From Corylus avellana (lineage: Eukaryota > Streptophyta > Magnoliopsida > Fagales > Betulaceae): DNA of 64,000 bases. This document shows, in pieces, positions 36,867 to 48,800 of the stretch. The DNA lies in assembly GCF_901000735.1 (NCBI RefSeq), contig NC_081541.1, positions 7,371,021 through 7,435,020 of the forward strand, read 5' to 3'. Under the pieces are notes generated by a model, which did no database searches, was not told the DNA's origin, and saw only the letters and a program-made list of their open reading frames with translations. Each line of letters opens with the position of its first letter. Positions within the stretch are counted from its first letter, which is position 1. The position numbers and the translations under genes are program-made.

Positions 36867-39194
36867 ATGTTTCCCTTGGTTTTGTTTGTTATTCTTCTCT
36901 GCAACTCTCATGGTCTAGTGGGTTCTTTGAGTAACGAAGGCTATGCCCTCTTGTCATTCAAACAGCGCGTTACAGAAGATCCAGAAGGGTCTCTGAGTAA
37001 CTGGAACTCTTCTGATGAGACCCCTTGTTCATGGAATGGGGTTACATGCAAAGAACAAAGAGTTGTGTCTGTTAGCATTCCAAAGAAGAAGCTTTATGGG
37101 TTTCTTCCTTCTGCTCTTGGAGCTCTCTCTCAGCTCCGCCATGTAAATTTGAGGAACAATAAGTTCTTTGGAACCTTGCCTGTTGAGCTCTTTGAAGCTC
37201 AGGGGCTACAAAGTTTGGTCCTTTACGGGAATTCCTTATCCGGGTCCGTGCCAAGTGAGATTGGGAAGCTCAAGTACCTACAAACCTTAGATTTATCCCA
37301 GAATTTCTTCAATGGGTCTTTACCCGCTTCAATTATTCAATGCAAGAGACTCAAAGCCCTTGTTCTCAGTCAAAATAATCTCACTGGTTTTCTGCCAGAA
37401 GGGCTTGGAACTGGCTTGATCTCTCTAGAAAGACTTGATCTCTCATTCAATAAATTCAATGGTTCAATTCCTAATGACTTGGGAAATTTGTCTAGCTTGC
37501 AAGGCACTGTTGATTTCTCTCATAATCTTTTTTCTGGTTCAATCCCAGCTAGCCTTGGAAACCTTCCTGAAAAGGTTTATATCGATCTCACCTATAACAA
37601 TTTGAGTGGGCCTATACCCCAAAATGGTGCTCTGATGAACAGAGGACCAACAGCTTTTATTGGGAATCCTGGGCTTTGTGGCCCTCCATTGAAGAACCCA
37701 TGTTCTTCGGAAACTCCGAGTGCGAGTTCACCTTCCTCAATTCCATTTTTGCCAGATAACTATCCGCCTGAGAATCCTGATGATAATGCTGGAAAGAGTG
37801 AGAAAGCAAGAGGGTTAAGTAAGAGCGCTATAATTGCAATTGTAGTGAGTGATGTAATTGGCATTTGCCTTGTAGGGTTGCTGTTCTCGTATTGTTATAC
37901 CAGGGTTTTTGCTTGTGGTAAGGGTAAGGATGAAAATGGTTATGGCTATGAGAAGGGAGGTAAGGGAAAGGACTGTTTGTGCTTTAGAAAGGACGAATCA
38001 GAGACTTTATCAGAACATGTTGAGCAGTGTGACCTTGTGCCGTTGGACACACAGGTAGCTTTTGATTTGGATGAGCTTCTTAAGGCATCAGCTTTTGTTC
38101 TGGGAAAGAGTGGAATTGGGATTGTCTACAAAGTTGTGCTTGAAGATGGGCTAACCTTAGCTGTGAGGAGATTGGGTGAAGGGGGTTCTCAAAGGTTTAA
38201 GGAATTTCAGACAGAAGTAGAAGCAATTGGAAAGCTAAGGCATCCTAATATTGTAGCTCTCAGAGCCTTTTATTGGTCTGTCGATGAGAAGCTGCTCATC
38301 TATGATTACATACCTAATGGAAACCTTGCTACTGCACTTCATGGTAATTTTTACCAGCTCCTTATGATTGAAATAGATTTTTTTTTTTCTTTATTTATTT
38401 ATTTTTAAAAAAAAAATCTTGTCTTTATGGTAGTTATTCAAGTAGTTATGATTTATTGTAAGGAGCTTTGGTTATTGTCTTTTTGTTTTTGAATTGATTG
38501 TTTTGATTTAATGACATCAGGGAAACCTGGAATGGTATCATTTACACCACTGTCTTGGTCTGTTCGGTTGAAAATTATGAAAGGAACTGCAAAAGGCTTG
38601 GTCTATTTGCATGAGTTTAGCCCCAAAAAATATGTCCATGGAGACTTAAAGCCGAGTAATGTATTGCTTGGAGAGAACATGGAACCCCAGATTTCTGGTT
38701 TTGGACTTGGGCGGCTTGCTAATATTGCTGGAGGGTCCCCAACCCTGCAATCTAATCGAATGGCCACAGAGAAACAACAAGAGAGACAGCAAAAGAGTGC
38801 AACCTCGGATGTTACTACAATTAGTTCAGCTACTAATAATGTCGGATCTAGTTATCAAGCTCCTGAGGCACTTAAAGTGGTGAAACCCTCACAGAAGTGG
38901 GATGTTTATTCGTATGGGGTGATCTTACTAGAAATGATTACCGGCAGATTGCCTATAGTTCAAGTGGGTGACTCGGAAATGGATCTTGTTCGTTGGATTC
39001 AGCTCTGCATTGAAGAAAAGAAGCCACTTTCAGATGTTTTGGATCCATATTTGGCTGAAGATGTAGACAAGGAAGAGCAGATTATCGCAGTTCTCAAGAT
39101 TGCAATGGCTTGTGTTCATAACAGCCCGGAAAGGAGACCAGCAATGAGGCATGTCTATGATGCTTTAGACAGGCTTGCCATGTCCACTGATTGA
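36867..39194 (+). CDS. ZAR1: LRR receptor-like kinase, ZAR1 type
   Basis: Two exons, 36867-38343 and 38521-39194, give 716 aa. The start at 36867 gives a signal peptide ([20 protein letters not shown]); the frame is open upstream to 36606 but that part looks like 5' UTR. Then come the LRRNT domain ([17 protein letters not shown]), about seven LRRs, LCGPPL, and one TM helix ([20 protein letters not shown]). The kinase domain has [11 protein letters not shown] (Gly loop), AVRRL (Lys to Arg, which I recall as usual in this subfamily), HGDLKPSN (HGD for HRD), SGFGLGRL (GFG for DFG) and QAPEA. Loss of the DFG Asp suggests weak or no catalysis. From memory, Arabidopsis ZAR1 (At2g01210) acts in zygote division and binds calmodulin and G-beta. 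The subfamily is clear; orthology is supported by the neighbours. Confidence 0.93.
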
Positions 39195-39884
39195 GAAAAT
39201 CCAATAAAGCTACGAATCTGGCCATTGGTGAAGCTTGCCGTTTAGTTCGCTGATAGATACAGGGTTTGGTGAATTTTCCTTTTTCCTTTTTTCTTTTTTT
39301 TTTTAGTAAAACGAAGAAGAAGAAAGAATGAATGAATCATTCCAGAATTGAAAATGGGGGCAGAGAAAATGATGTAATTGTGTTCATGTTCTTATTCTCT
39401 GTAAGATTCTCTTTGTCAATTGTCAATCATGGGGGGCTTAGATGAATGTAGGTATGCTACGAGAAGTTGACACTTAGCGAGCTGGCTGGCTGTTCGATTC
39501 TTTCTGAAAGAATGTCTCTTTCGTCTTGCTCTTAGCAGACCTTTTCAATGTTTCTTGTTTGTAGTTCAATGAAGTTGATTACTCTGTTTGTTGTTTCTTT
39601 CACTCTGCTATGGCAAAAAACTTATTATAAACAATTGAGTGCACAAAAAATTATATACGAGTCACATGGATCCAATTTATGCAAATCTAAAGATTGTGAT
39701 AGCTGTACTTCAGGTCCGGGTGGGCAAATTATCGCCACGCCGGAGCGACCCATAGTTTTTGACCCAAGCTACTGTATGCTCCGAACCACCATTTTGGGCT
39801 TTTTCCTAGTAATGGATATAAGCGTCTAACATGGAATCACCCTTCGCTCTTTCTCTTTCTTCCGATTTTGTATTTAATTTTCAT

Positions 39885-39976
39885 TGCATTATATCTGCAC
39901 ATCCTCCTTACACCAATCAAAAAGGCAAACGAGTAGAGTCATTGTGAGTGGCATGAACCAAGGAGTATCATTTAAA
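39885..39976. repeat. Dispersed repeat, partner of 45681-45766
   Basis: CTGCACATCCTCC, AATCAAAAAGGCAAAC and TTGTGAGTGGCATGAACCAA recur in the same orientation at 45681-45766. This copy lies about 0.7 kb downstream of the receptor kinase stop. Confidence 0.6.
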
Positions 39977-40652
39977 TTTTTAATCAAATTTGGTTCATTT
40001 AATAAATGAATTAAATTCAAATTAAGTTTATAACATCGAGTTCGAGCTGTTGTGAAACAGCTCAATTCGTTTACAATATATATATTGGGATTATCTGGCT
40101 GAACCTTTGTGCTGTTTGCCTGCTACTTGAGTATAGGATTCGAGCATGCTTTGATTGGCCCCATTTAGCTGTAAACCAGAGAAATAGAATATGAATTAAT
40201 TGCTCTTAGTATGAGTTACTGTACCAGGAGTATTAGTCAAAGCATAAAGTGAAGATGGTATAAAATTTTAAGACCAACTTTAACATCACTTTTGTTTTTT
40301 AGTTAAATTTTGATAAAGTAAAATGTTTCTTATCATTAGAAAAATGTTTAGTTTAGATAATCTGGTGCTTATTCTGTAATCATTCTAATATTAGTACTGA
40401 TTCTACCTATAGTGCATGTCTATGAATTGCCATATCTTTCTTGTTGGATGTTATCTTAATACACGTCATTGTCAACTTCATATGATATCCGCACATCTTT
40501 TTCTAATCTATCTATCTTTATTCTCCTTGTTTTTACTTTAGCAGATGTCAATTTCAATGTTGAGTGTTCATCTCTCTCATGTCAAATATAACGCACTGAT
40601 GAACGGATAATTGATTTTCTACTTTCCCAACAATGTGGCGCAAATATAGGGG

Positions 40653-41723
40653 GTGAACTCCCAATCTATTGAATCAATCTGCCAGAAGATTCTTGGCTGT
40701 CCTTTGGATTTATTCGGTAATCAATCTGCCTTTTATTTGACTTCCAAAGAGCCTCTTGTCTGTATTTGTTTATCAATGAAGTCTAGCTATGCTAGCTTGA
40801 CATTTTTTACTCATGTCTCGGAGAAATTACAAGCTCTCTCACAGTGCTTAACGACGAACAAGCATGTGAGGGTAGTCTTTTCAAATAAAGAAGTTTTGGG
40901 GCAGATGTACCTTAAGAAGAATGTTTTTTTGGTATGTATTGTTTAACTAAGAAGTGCAAGAGAGTATTGCTCACTCATGCACGCAAACAATTAAGGAAAT
41001 GTTTTTCAACAACCAGTTTGTTGCCATTTGAGAAGAAGATTACTTGTAAATGTGAAAACCCAGAATTAAATTTCAACTACCAGTCATCAGATTGATATGA
41101 GAATGCCCGATCATTTGAAATTACATTGTTTTGACCAACTGAAATTTTCCTGTTTGAGAAGTTGAGAAGAGGGAAATTCTGTGTTTTAAACATCTCAGAG
41201 GCTCGTTGCACAGAGAAGCAGCAAATCCTTTGTTAAGCATTTGATTGGAATGGATTTCACAGGTCATTTTTTGAAGAATGGAACATTGGTTGTCTCATCT
41301 TCTTAGATGCAGAATTGGCTTAAGACCAAAATATAGATAAAAGCTAATATTTGAGCATGTTTTGTGCACATTGATAGTTTCTCACCTTCTTAGCCTTTTT
41401 TTAGCAGAAAAGCATTAGGGGAATAGATATTAATGCATTAGAGTGACCCTTGTGGAGATTTCTTTACAAAGACAGAGGTATCTGTGTGTGGAGGTAAAGG
41501 TCCTTTTTTAGAACTGATTTTGTTGGCTCTGGAAACGCCTGACAGAGAGCTGGCAAAGAGGAATAAGGTAAAACTTGCTGATGCATGTTTTTTCTTTCTG
41601 GGGTTGAGTCACCCCCTAGTTGATGATGCCTTCCGGTTAGCTAACGTGGAGGTTGTTCCTCTTGCTGAAGGTGGGAAACCAAAGAATGTTTTTGGTTTTT
41701 CAGTTCTTGATTGCCCTTGCTAA
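40653..41723 (+). other. Unassigned coding-like fragments (possible degraded gene)
   Basis: Two open segments, around 40653-40946 and 41484-41723, have balanced, protein-like composition. The first includes VNSQSIESICQKILGCPLDL and LSMKSSYASLTFFTHVSEKL. The second includes LALETPDRELAKRNK and LGLSHPLVDDAFRLANVEVV. Each ends near a possible donor (GTATGT at 40932, GTAAAA at 41569). A short open stretch after an acceptor at 41978-41979 may be a further exon. I do not recognise the family and could not build a complete gene. It may be a pseudogene, part of a poorly conserved gene, or chance. Confidence 0.3.
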
Positions 41724-42481
41724 ATACAATCTTGATGATCTGGATATTTAGTATCTATGATATTGAGCCGGTGTTGCAAATGTTATTAGCAAGGACTAGA
41801 GGGGAAGCCCTCAGTGATTTAAAAATGTCAATGATCACTAAACAATGTGTTTTTGTAGAGATATTATCTGCAGTTCCACACATTCTGGAAAGAGGAAGAG
41901 AAAACTTAAACATGTAAAATGTGGAATTGTAAAATGATGTAGCATTTGATTGCAACTTCTTCTTTTTTTTCTTTGTAGGGGCATAGTGAACATTCATCCC
42001 TTGAAATTAATTTGTTTGGGGCGTGTTATGAGTATCTGCAGCAAAGTTTGCCTGGTGACCTGTGTTGAACGATTCATTACATACATCTGTCTTTGTGATC
42101 CTCTTCTTTTTTTTTATGACAAGTTATTTTGTGGTTCTGTTTCAGGATTATTTTGCTATTCCTAATCCAAAAGCACTGTTATTGAGTTACAAGCTGACGA
42201 ATTGCATGTCTGCATTGGACTGACTTTTTCCAACATTACCATGTGGTAAAGAGCTTGAGCTGAACATTTCTTAAGATAGTTGATAGTTTGATCCCAAAGA
42301 CTCTTTTTAGTTGCATTTGCAATCTATTACTTGAAAGTTCCGCCAAACAAACACTTATCAGGACTACGTAGGCAACTTACCCAAAAGTTATGATGGACAT
42401 TATGATTTTGAAACACATTTCTCAAAATATTGCCAACTTAATTTTACTTCTAGGTCAGAGAATCAGAGATGCTTCAAAAAC

Positions 42482-42485
<4 letters not shown>

Positions 42486-42514
<29 letters not shown>
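42486..42514. repeat. GA microsatellite in the AUX/IAA 3' region
   Basis: About 14 uninterrupted GA units, on the 3' UTR side of the minus-strand AUX/IAA gene, about 50 bp past its stop codon. Confidence 0.9.
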
Positions 42515-42517
<3 letters not shown>

Positions 42518-42563
42518 AGGAGGCAGAAGGGAGGGAGGGAATGAAGAAAATTTAGGGGAATTT

Positions 42564-43460
42564 TCATGAACCAGGGAGAAGAGCAGCATTCTTTCCTGCA
42601 ATCCTCAGCCGCTTCACACATTCCACAAACTCCCTGTGACGAGTTAAAAAAGACAATCAACACAATGGTTCCAATATTTTTTTAGTACCATTTTGGAGTT
42701 TGATCTAATAAGCAAAGAGAAAATGTGACAATAAAGAACCTACTTCCATGGCACATCACCAACAGCCCTCCAATTTTGCTCTCTATCCATATAGAACAGT
42801 GAGAATTCGGATCCAGCCTGGAACAACCTTAACCCAGATACCGATTGTCTACCTGAAATATATAAAAATGGTTATTTACTTCTAATTGTATGATTTTCAA
42901 TCTTCTAATAAAAATGTTGGTACCTACCAAACATGTCTTCTAACTGAAGTGCAAGGCTAGAGTAACCACCATGATCAAGAATGCAGATTTTCCGGCCAAC
43001 AACCACCCCATCCATATTAACCTTCACATAAGCCCACCTCTCTTTGCTTTGGACTCCCTCCGACTCTTCATCATAATCTTCTGGTATAATTCTTTGATAC
43101 AAACTGTCACAACTTTTCAAGTTCTGGTTGGCCTGAGGCCAATCAATGGGGTCATCATATCCCTCAAGGCTTACCACTGAACCAAATGCACACTCTGGTT
43201 AGTACATTGCAACTAATATTACTTGTAGAAAAATATTAATACTAAAGAAAAAAAAAAACATCTTTCTAACATAAACAACAACATCAATATCAAAAAGCAA
43301 GGAAAGGCATACGATGTCCGGAAGGATGATAAGCTTCGGTTGGCAGAGTTCTGAGACTAAGACCCAGATCAATGAAGGCATCATCCTGCTCCTTAGCTTG
43401 GTAATAAACTGACTCAAGAGATGAAGAGTTGAGAAGAAAGCCTGATGTGTTTGAATCCAT
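42564..43460 (-). CDS. IAA32: Non-canonical AUX/IAA protein, IAA32/IAA34 type
   Basis: Four exons, 43313-43460, 42928-43194, 42744-42852 and 42564-42633, give 197 aa. Domain I is the EAR-type repressor motif LGLSLR (about residues 33-38), which recruits TOPLESS co-repressors. Domain II, the VGWPP degron bound by TIR1/AFB and auxin, is absent; only DWPQ occurs in that region. Domains III/IV (PB1) are complete: YVKVNMDGVVVGRKI, LALQLEDMFG, VSGLRLF, YMDREQNWRAVGDVPWKEF. The product is therefore a nuclear repressor that should not be degraded by the classical auxin route. From memory, IAA32/IAA34 in Arabidopsis are stabilised through TMK1 in the apical hook. Exon 2 may instead start 18 nt later (43176), also in frame. 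It could equally be called IAA34. Confidence 0.93.
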
Positions 43461-43534
43461 TGAAATATATTGCAGAGAACAACTTAGACAGTGTCGGTTG
43501 TTATGTTCTGCAGATTTGCTTTCAGTGGAGGTAC

Positions 43535-43544
43535 CTATTTATAG
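43535..43544 (-). promoter_or_regulatory. TATA box of the AUX/IAA gene
   Basis: The minus strand reads CTATAAATAG, an excellent plant TATA match, about 75-85 nt upstream of the ATG at 43460. Confidence 0.6.
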
Positions 43545-44223
43545 AAAGCCAGGGCCAAAAACAACAGAACATGTGAAGAGGAAAAGGAACAGCTAGTGGG
43601 GGCCGGTTAAGTACATTAGGAAGACAAGAAAGCGGCCTCCATTATCCATTATTGAATGATGCTTATCTTCATCTGCTGCCTTCAACATGCAAAGTACAAA
43701 GGGTGGTTGAAAACAGCGCAAGAACAAGGGATGGCCAAAGTGATCCTAACAAAAGTAGTTTCGGATTCTGCTTCCTAACATTGCTACAAAGGCTCAGACT
43801 TCTGAGGTTGGTATCCCAGGGTCACTAGGGTCAAATAACCAATGTCGGGTACCCAATTTAAACTGCCTGGACCAAATAACAAACATGTTAACGACAAAAA
43901 AGGTAAAAGCATGTTCTTCCTCAAGTGCAGTAACTATTAAATTGACAGCCAAAAAAAGGCAATTTTGCTACGTATGTGTGGTGCTTCGTGCGTGCAGTGG
44001 CTGTGCAATATAAGCAATGGTAGCACAGAAGCGGACAGCGGTGCTCTGGTTTGCTTAAGGCACAAATAAGACTCCCTAATTCTTCAATTTTCTAGCAAAG
44101 ATAAGTGTAATGTCTTTAAAGGGCAGGCAACATTATTCTGCAACAATTTTGTTTCTGATCATCCTGAATAGATACTCTCTCTTGGATGACAGTACTGCCA
44201 CTTGTAAAGGGTATAGCGATCTT

Positions 44224-44483
44224 GTCGAAACCCCACTTCCCACTCCTGCTATTGAATTGGGAGGACGAGAATCTGGATAAAGATTCACAGTAATTATTTG
44301 TCTGAATTATTAATAATGTACTGTAAGAGAGCTTATATAAAACTCACATGTCCGTCGAAACCCCACTTCCCACTCCCGCTATTGAATTGGGAGGACGAGA
44401 ATCTAGATAAAGATCCACAGTAATTATTTATCTGAATTATTAGTAATGTAATCTAAGAAAGCTTATATAAAACTTATATGTCC
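44224..44483. repeat. Two tandem copies of a 130-bp unit
   Basis: GTCGAAACCCCACTTCCCAC begins at 44224 and at 44354. The copies differ at only about ten positions and both end ...ATGTCC. They lie about 0.8 kb upstream of the AUX/IAA start. No ORF or terminal inverted repeat is seen. Confidence 0.9.
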
Positions 44484-45227
44484 GAATAAATGGTTGTACA
44501 GTCCAAAATTTATTTGAACATGTAGCAGACAATTGCTATAAATCTCAATTAGAGGATCCTCACCCTACGGTCATCTCCCTTTTTTTTTTTTCTTTTTTCT
44601 TTTTATAATGTTTTTGCCATCAACTGGCTACCAGTTAGAAGATAGGAAACATGAGTGATGGGTGGGCAGAAGTCCAGCAGGCCTAAAAAAAGATAGACCT
44701 CCAATCTCAAAAAGTTTTGGCCCCAGAATGGGGCTGCAAGATCAGTCCTAAATGAGGCTGAGCTTCAATTATTTTATCAAAAGCACGATTCTCTAACTGA
44801 GACAAGTCTGAAGACGAATCCAGTGGAGCTCACATTGGCTGCATCATATAACAACCTCCGTCATAATATTTAAACCGCTACAAATGCTTACACCCTTTTT
44901 CTTTCCAAGAAGAGTTATCGAGATTGATGAGAAAACATTTTATCTGCCAACACTACAGCTTTGAATCATCTTTCTTCGACAAGGTGTCTTCAAGTCTTGA
45001 ATTTAATGCATCTCCCCTAGCCCTAGCCCTAGGGTGTTTATGGGCCGGGTGCTTTTTATGTTCTGTACAGATTTCTGAATTATGTATAAAAGCTCGCTTT
45101 AAGAAAATCACTTTAAAAAGCCAAAAAGTGCATTACAGCAAATTATCCAAGGATATTATGGGACACCTTAAAAATTCAACAAACTTGGGCAGGATAGACA
45201 AGAAAGACACAATCTTCCTTTGAAGAT

Positions 45228-45480
45228 TTTTTTATTTATATTTTTTTATTTTATATAAGTAATAATCTAATCTCATTAAAAGCGGAGGACGCTCCTTAGT
45301 ACACTGGAGATATACAAAATAAAACACTTAACAACAAAGGAAAAAACGAACAAGAAAATCATCAAAACTAAATGATAGAGGGGGCTAAATCAAAGAAATT
45401 CTTATTACACAATCGACCAAGATCCAAATGCTATATGATGGAAAGAAGCATGCTTTTTTGCCCCTTCCTAGATTATGATT
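45228..45480 (-). mobile_element. LINE 3' end fragment
   Basis: Read on the minus strand, a stretch like CTCCAGTGTACTAAGGAGCG leads into CTTTTAATGAGATTAGATTA and then an A/T-rich tail. This matches the layout of the LINE 3' end at 50455-50520 (CTTCCAGTGTACTTGAGTGC, then CTTTTAATGATATTTCATTT). It is 5'-truncated and has no coding part. The next stretch, 45527-45660, has a TTTTGATAAGTAA-type motif often seen at plant non-LTR element ends. Confidence 0.45.
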
Positions 45481-45680
45481 ATCCTATCACCAATTCTAAA
45501 GAGAATTTACAAAAAGAAGAAAAGTTTTTTCTTTTGATAAGTAATTTTTGACCCCCAAAGAAAAGGGGAATGAGAAATTTGAACTAGTGACTTCTCCACT
45601 TCACGAGGCGTCGTCCTAGGCAATTGAACTAGTAGCAAAGATTTGCTTTGCAAATTCTGCTAACAATCTCAGCATGGAAT

Positions 45681-45766
45681 GCTTTATCTGCACATCCTCC
45701 CTACCATTCAAAAAGGCAAACAATTACAGTAATTGTGAGTGGCATGAACCAAGAAGTATCGTTTAA
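45681..45766. repeat. Dispersed repeat, partner of 39885-39976
   Basis: The same 80-90 bp block as at 39885-39976, starting CTGCACATCCTCC. Here it lies 110-195 bp past the stop of the minus-strand hydrolase gene, probably inside its 3' UTR. Confidence 0.6.
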
Positions 45767-45875
45767 GCTGTCAAGATCCCATGGGAATGTGTAATGTCCA
45801 AAACCAAGGGAGATATTCCATACCTGCTTGGAAATCAAACTCACTCAGTGTCGTTAAGTTCCATTGCCCAGATAA

Positions 45876-48800
45876 TCATGTTGAGTCATGACGACTAAGA
45901 AATTGGATTATACAAGGATACACCTGCTCCACTGCCTGCATTTTAAAGCATTAACAAATCTCTGAGTGGAGAAATAATAGAAAGAGGTGTCAACTTATAC
46001 GATTATTTTCTTATCATAAACCTCCAAAAAAAAGAAAAAAGAAAAAAGAAAACAGAATTCATACCGATCGTCCTCCCACCAAATCATAGTGGGCATAATG
46101 TGGACCGCCAGGTTCTCCAAACACTTTATAGGTAGCCAGGTGCTGAGGAATCAGCTTAACAGTATCTGGTCGGTCCAAATCATCATAAGCAAGAAGCATG
46201 GAATATTAATATCAAACAGGAATAGATACACAGATCATCTTTAATTTAAACATACCCTCCACAGCTTCAGGTGGGCATATAAGATCCCGGTCACCAGCTA
46301 GTGCTAAGACAGGGATGTTGATTTTGTGCATATGATCCTTGTAGGAAAAGGTGCCGATCCTGTCACGTAACCCACCCTCTCGGAAAGCTGTTGTTAGCTG
46401 CAAGAGAAGGTTAGCAGGTATAGTACCTGCCAGTTGTGATTGGAGGTTAAATCTTTCAGTAGTGACAATTCAAGGTACGATATTGTGCATATAATGGAAC
46501 CATTGATGCGGCCCACTGATTAGCAGGCATGTTGTAGGCGCCACCCATGGTCTACAATATTATTGCCAGACAAAAGGTACAGAATAAAAGTAGTTTTAAG
46601 TAGAACTAGAGGGAACTGTGCACGTAGTCTACATGGATGAGTGATTTCTAAAAGAAAGAACCACTATTTCATATGCAAAAATTCCACTCTCTCCTCCAAC
46701 TAAATAAGTGCAGAAGATCAAGGGTCAAGAAAATTATGGATGCGCTGAAACCAAGGAACAATGTGTTAACTGCTTAGATATACAACTCCAAGTGAAATAA
46801 TCGGTTGATGGCTTAGGCAAACTATTAAAAATTATTCCTTCGATTAAACCATAAGCCATTACAATTCCCTTGTATGGCGAGCACCCTCAACCTTGCCCTG
46901 TCTTTGCTACACGCTTTAGGCTAAGCCAGCAGTCTTGGTTTATATGGTGGAAGTCCATGAATAATTCTTGCAGGTTCCAAATAACCCAAATAACTTTCCT
47001 TTGTCTTGCCTGCTAGCAGGTTATACCTATATAACTACAGACACAATTGAATCAGATCTTTTCTTAGTACCCCCCATCCATCGTTGCAATCTCATTTCAT
47101 CTATGCTCCATTGGTGAACATGTCTCACAACTTCTCAGAATCCTACACCTAATGAGTAGTCTGGCTTATGTGGCTTAATAAAGTTTCGTGTCCAATTAAA
47201 TAAATTATGTAAGCATACACCACTACTAATCCACATTTTTCTCATTATCATGAGGATAAACACTCATGGATTCCCTAATCACCGTACTCAACAATCAACT
47301 CTTGTACACTATACCATAAGTTACCAAAGAAAAAAAGTCCCCTTCTCCAACCCCACAAATAAAGCCAAACAAAAGCTAATGCTCCCCTATATCATGTATT
47401 CTCATCAGTTCACTCTACACAAAAAGTTCATAGTTGATTAGTTGGCTATATCACACTAACTGGTGCAATCTGAACATCTACTTCACTCTTTATAAATGAC
47501 ACGACAATGTTCATTTCTCTTCATTTTCCAATTTAATTCATAGGTATGGGGTGTGGGAGAATAGGAGTCAGTCCTGGGGAAGACAACCACAATCTATCTA
47601 CAAAAAGTCAACATAATCTTCCACTTTATGCATTATAAATCCAGATTATCAATAAGACATACCATGGGGTTTATAATTCACCTCAACAAAGAAAACTCTG
47701 TCCTCACTAAAACTGTGATGACGACTGAAAATCATTTACACAGAACATACCAAAATATAAATGCTCATGTTCACGTGTATATAGAACATACAGAAATATA
47801 CTGGGAAAACTATGCGACTGTAATTTTACATATTACATCAACAGGGAAAACTTACAAAAGTTGTTCAAGACGAGCTTTTCTAACAACTCTGGATGCATCA
47901 TGTCCTCCGCTGAAATCAGATAATTAAGCCAAGACAAGACATAAGGAGGTCGGGATGAAAGAGGATAAGCTGCTGCCAGTAGCGCCCCTAAAGGAACAAC
48001 AGGTACATTAAGAGCCTGTGCAGGATCTGCCTGTACGACAAGTGCCTTGATATTAGTTTCCAAACAAAGGGTATTCTGCAATATTTTGTATTAGATACTC
48101 CTTGAACCAAACATAGAGAGATGATCCAATGATTTTACATCCACTTACAAGTGGTAAGAGCAATTTGAGAGTTGATTTTGAAGATGTGTAGTCAAGGGAT
48201 GATGCTAAAGTTACAATAGCCGCCAATCTGGATTCTCTTCCTTCAAAAGCTTAACAAGATAAAATAAATGAATGCATCAATAGGATGCTTTTTTCTTTAC
48301 AAAATAAAACGAAGAAAAAAAAATAAAGAAAGCCAAAAGAACTGATTTCTATATGTATATAAAATAAAAAAGTACACATACACTTTAAATAAAATATGAA
48401 AATTTAAATAAAGTATAAAACCTGAAACTATCGTAACAATGGCTGGTCGTTTCTATAAACTTATAGAATTAATTTTTTGATGCAGTGAAAAGCGTAGAGA
48501 TTAAGAGCTAAGCACGTGAAATCCTTGGTACCATTTGAGCTGATAAATATAGTGGTAACATGATGCTCAAATGAGCTTCAGCTCAAATGGTGCTTCCTCC
48601 CTTTGTAGCAAGGTGGATTACTTACTGACTGCAGTAAAATATCTACGCTGCCAGCAGATAAATATAGAGTTAACATGTTGCACAGCAAGGGATCGAACCA
48701 TACCACATCGTGACAGAGTTGCATAAAGCAAGATACCACCCATGGAGTGTCCAATTGCAAGCAACTTACCATCCTTTGGCCTGCTTTCTTCTATTATATA

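Noticed and set aside
45527..45660. SINE
   Set aside because: A TTTTGATAAGTAA-like motif and a CACGAGGCGTCGTCC stretch are suggestive, but I cannot define a Pol III promoter, borders or target duplication.
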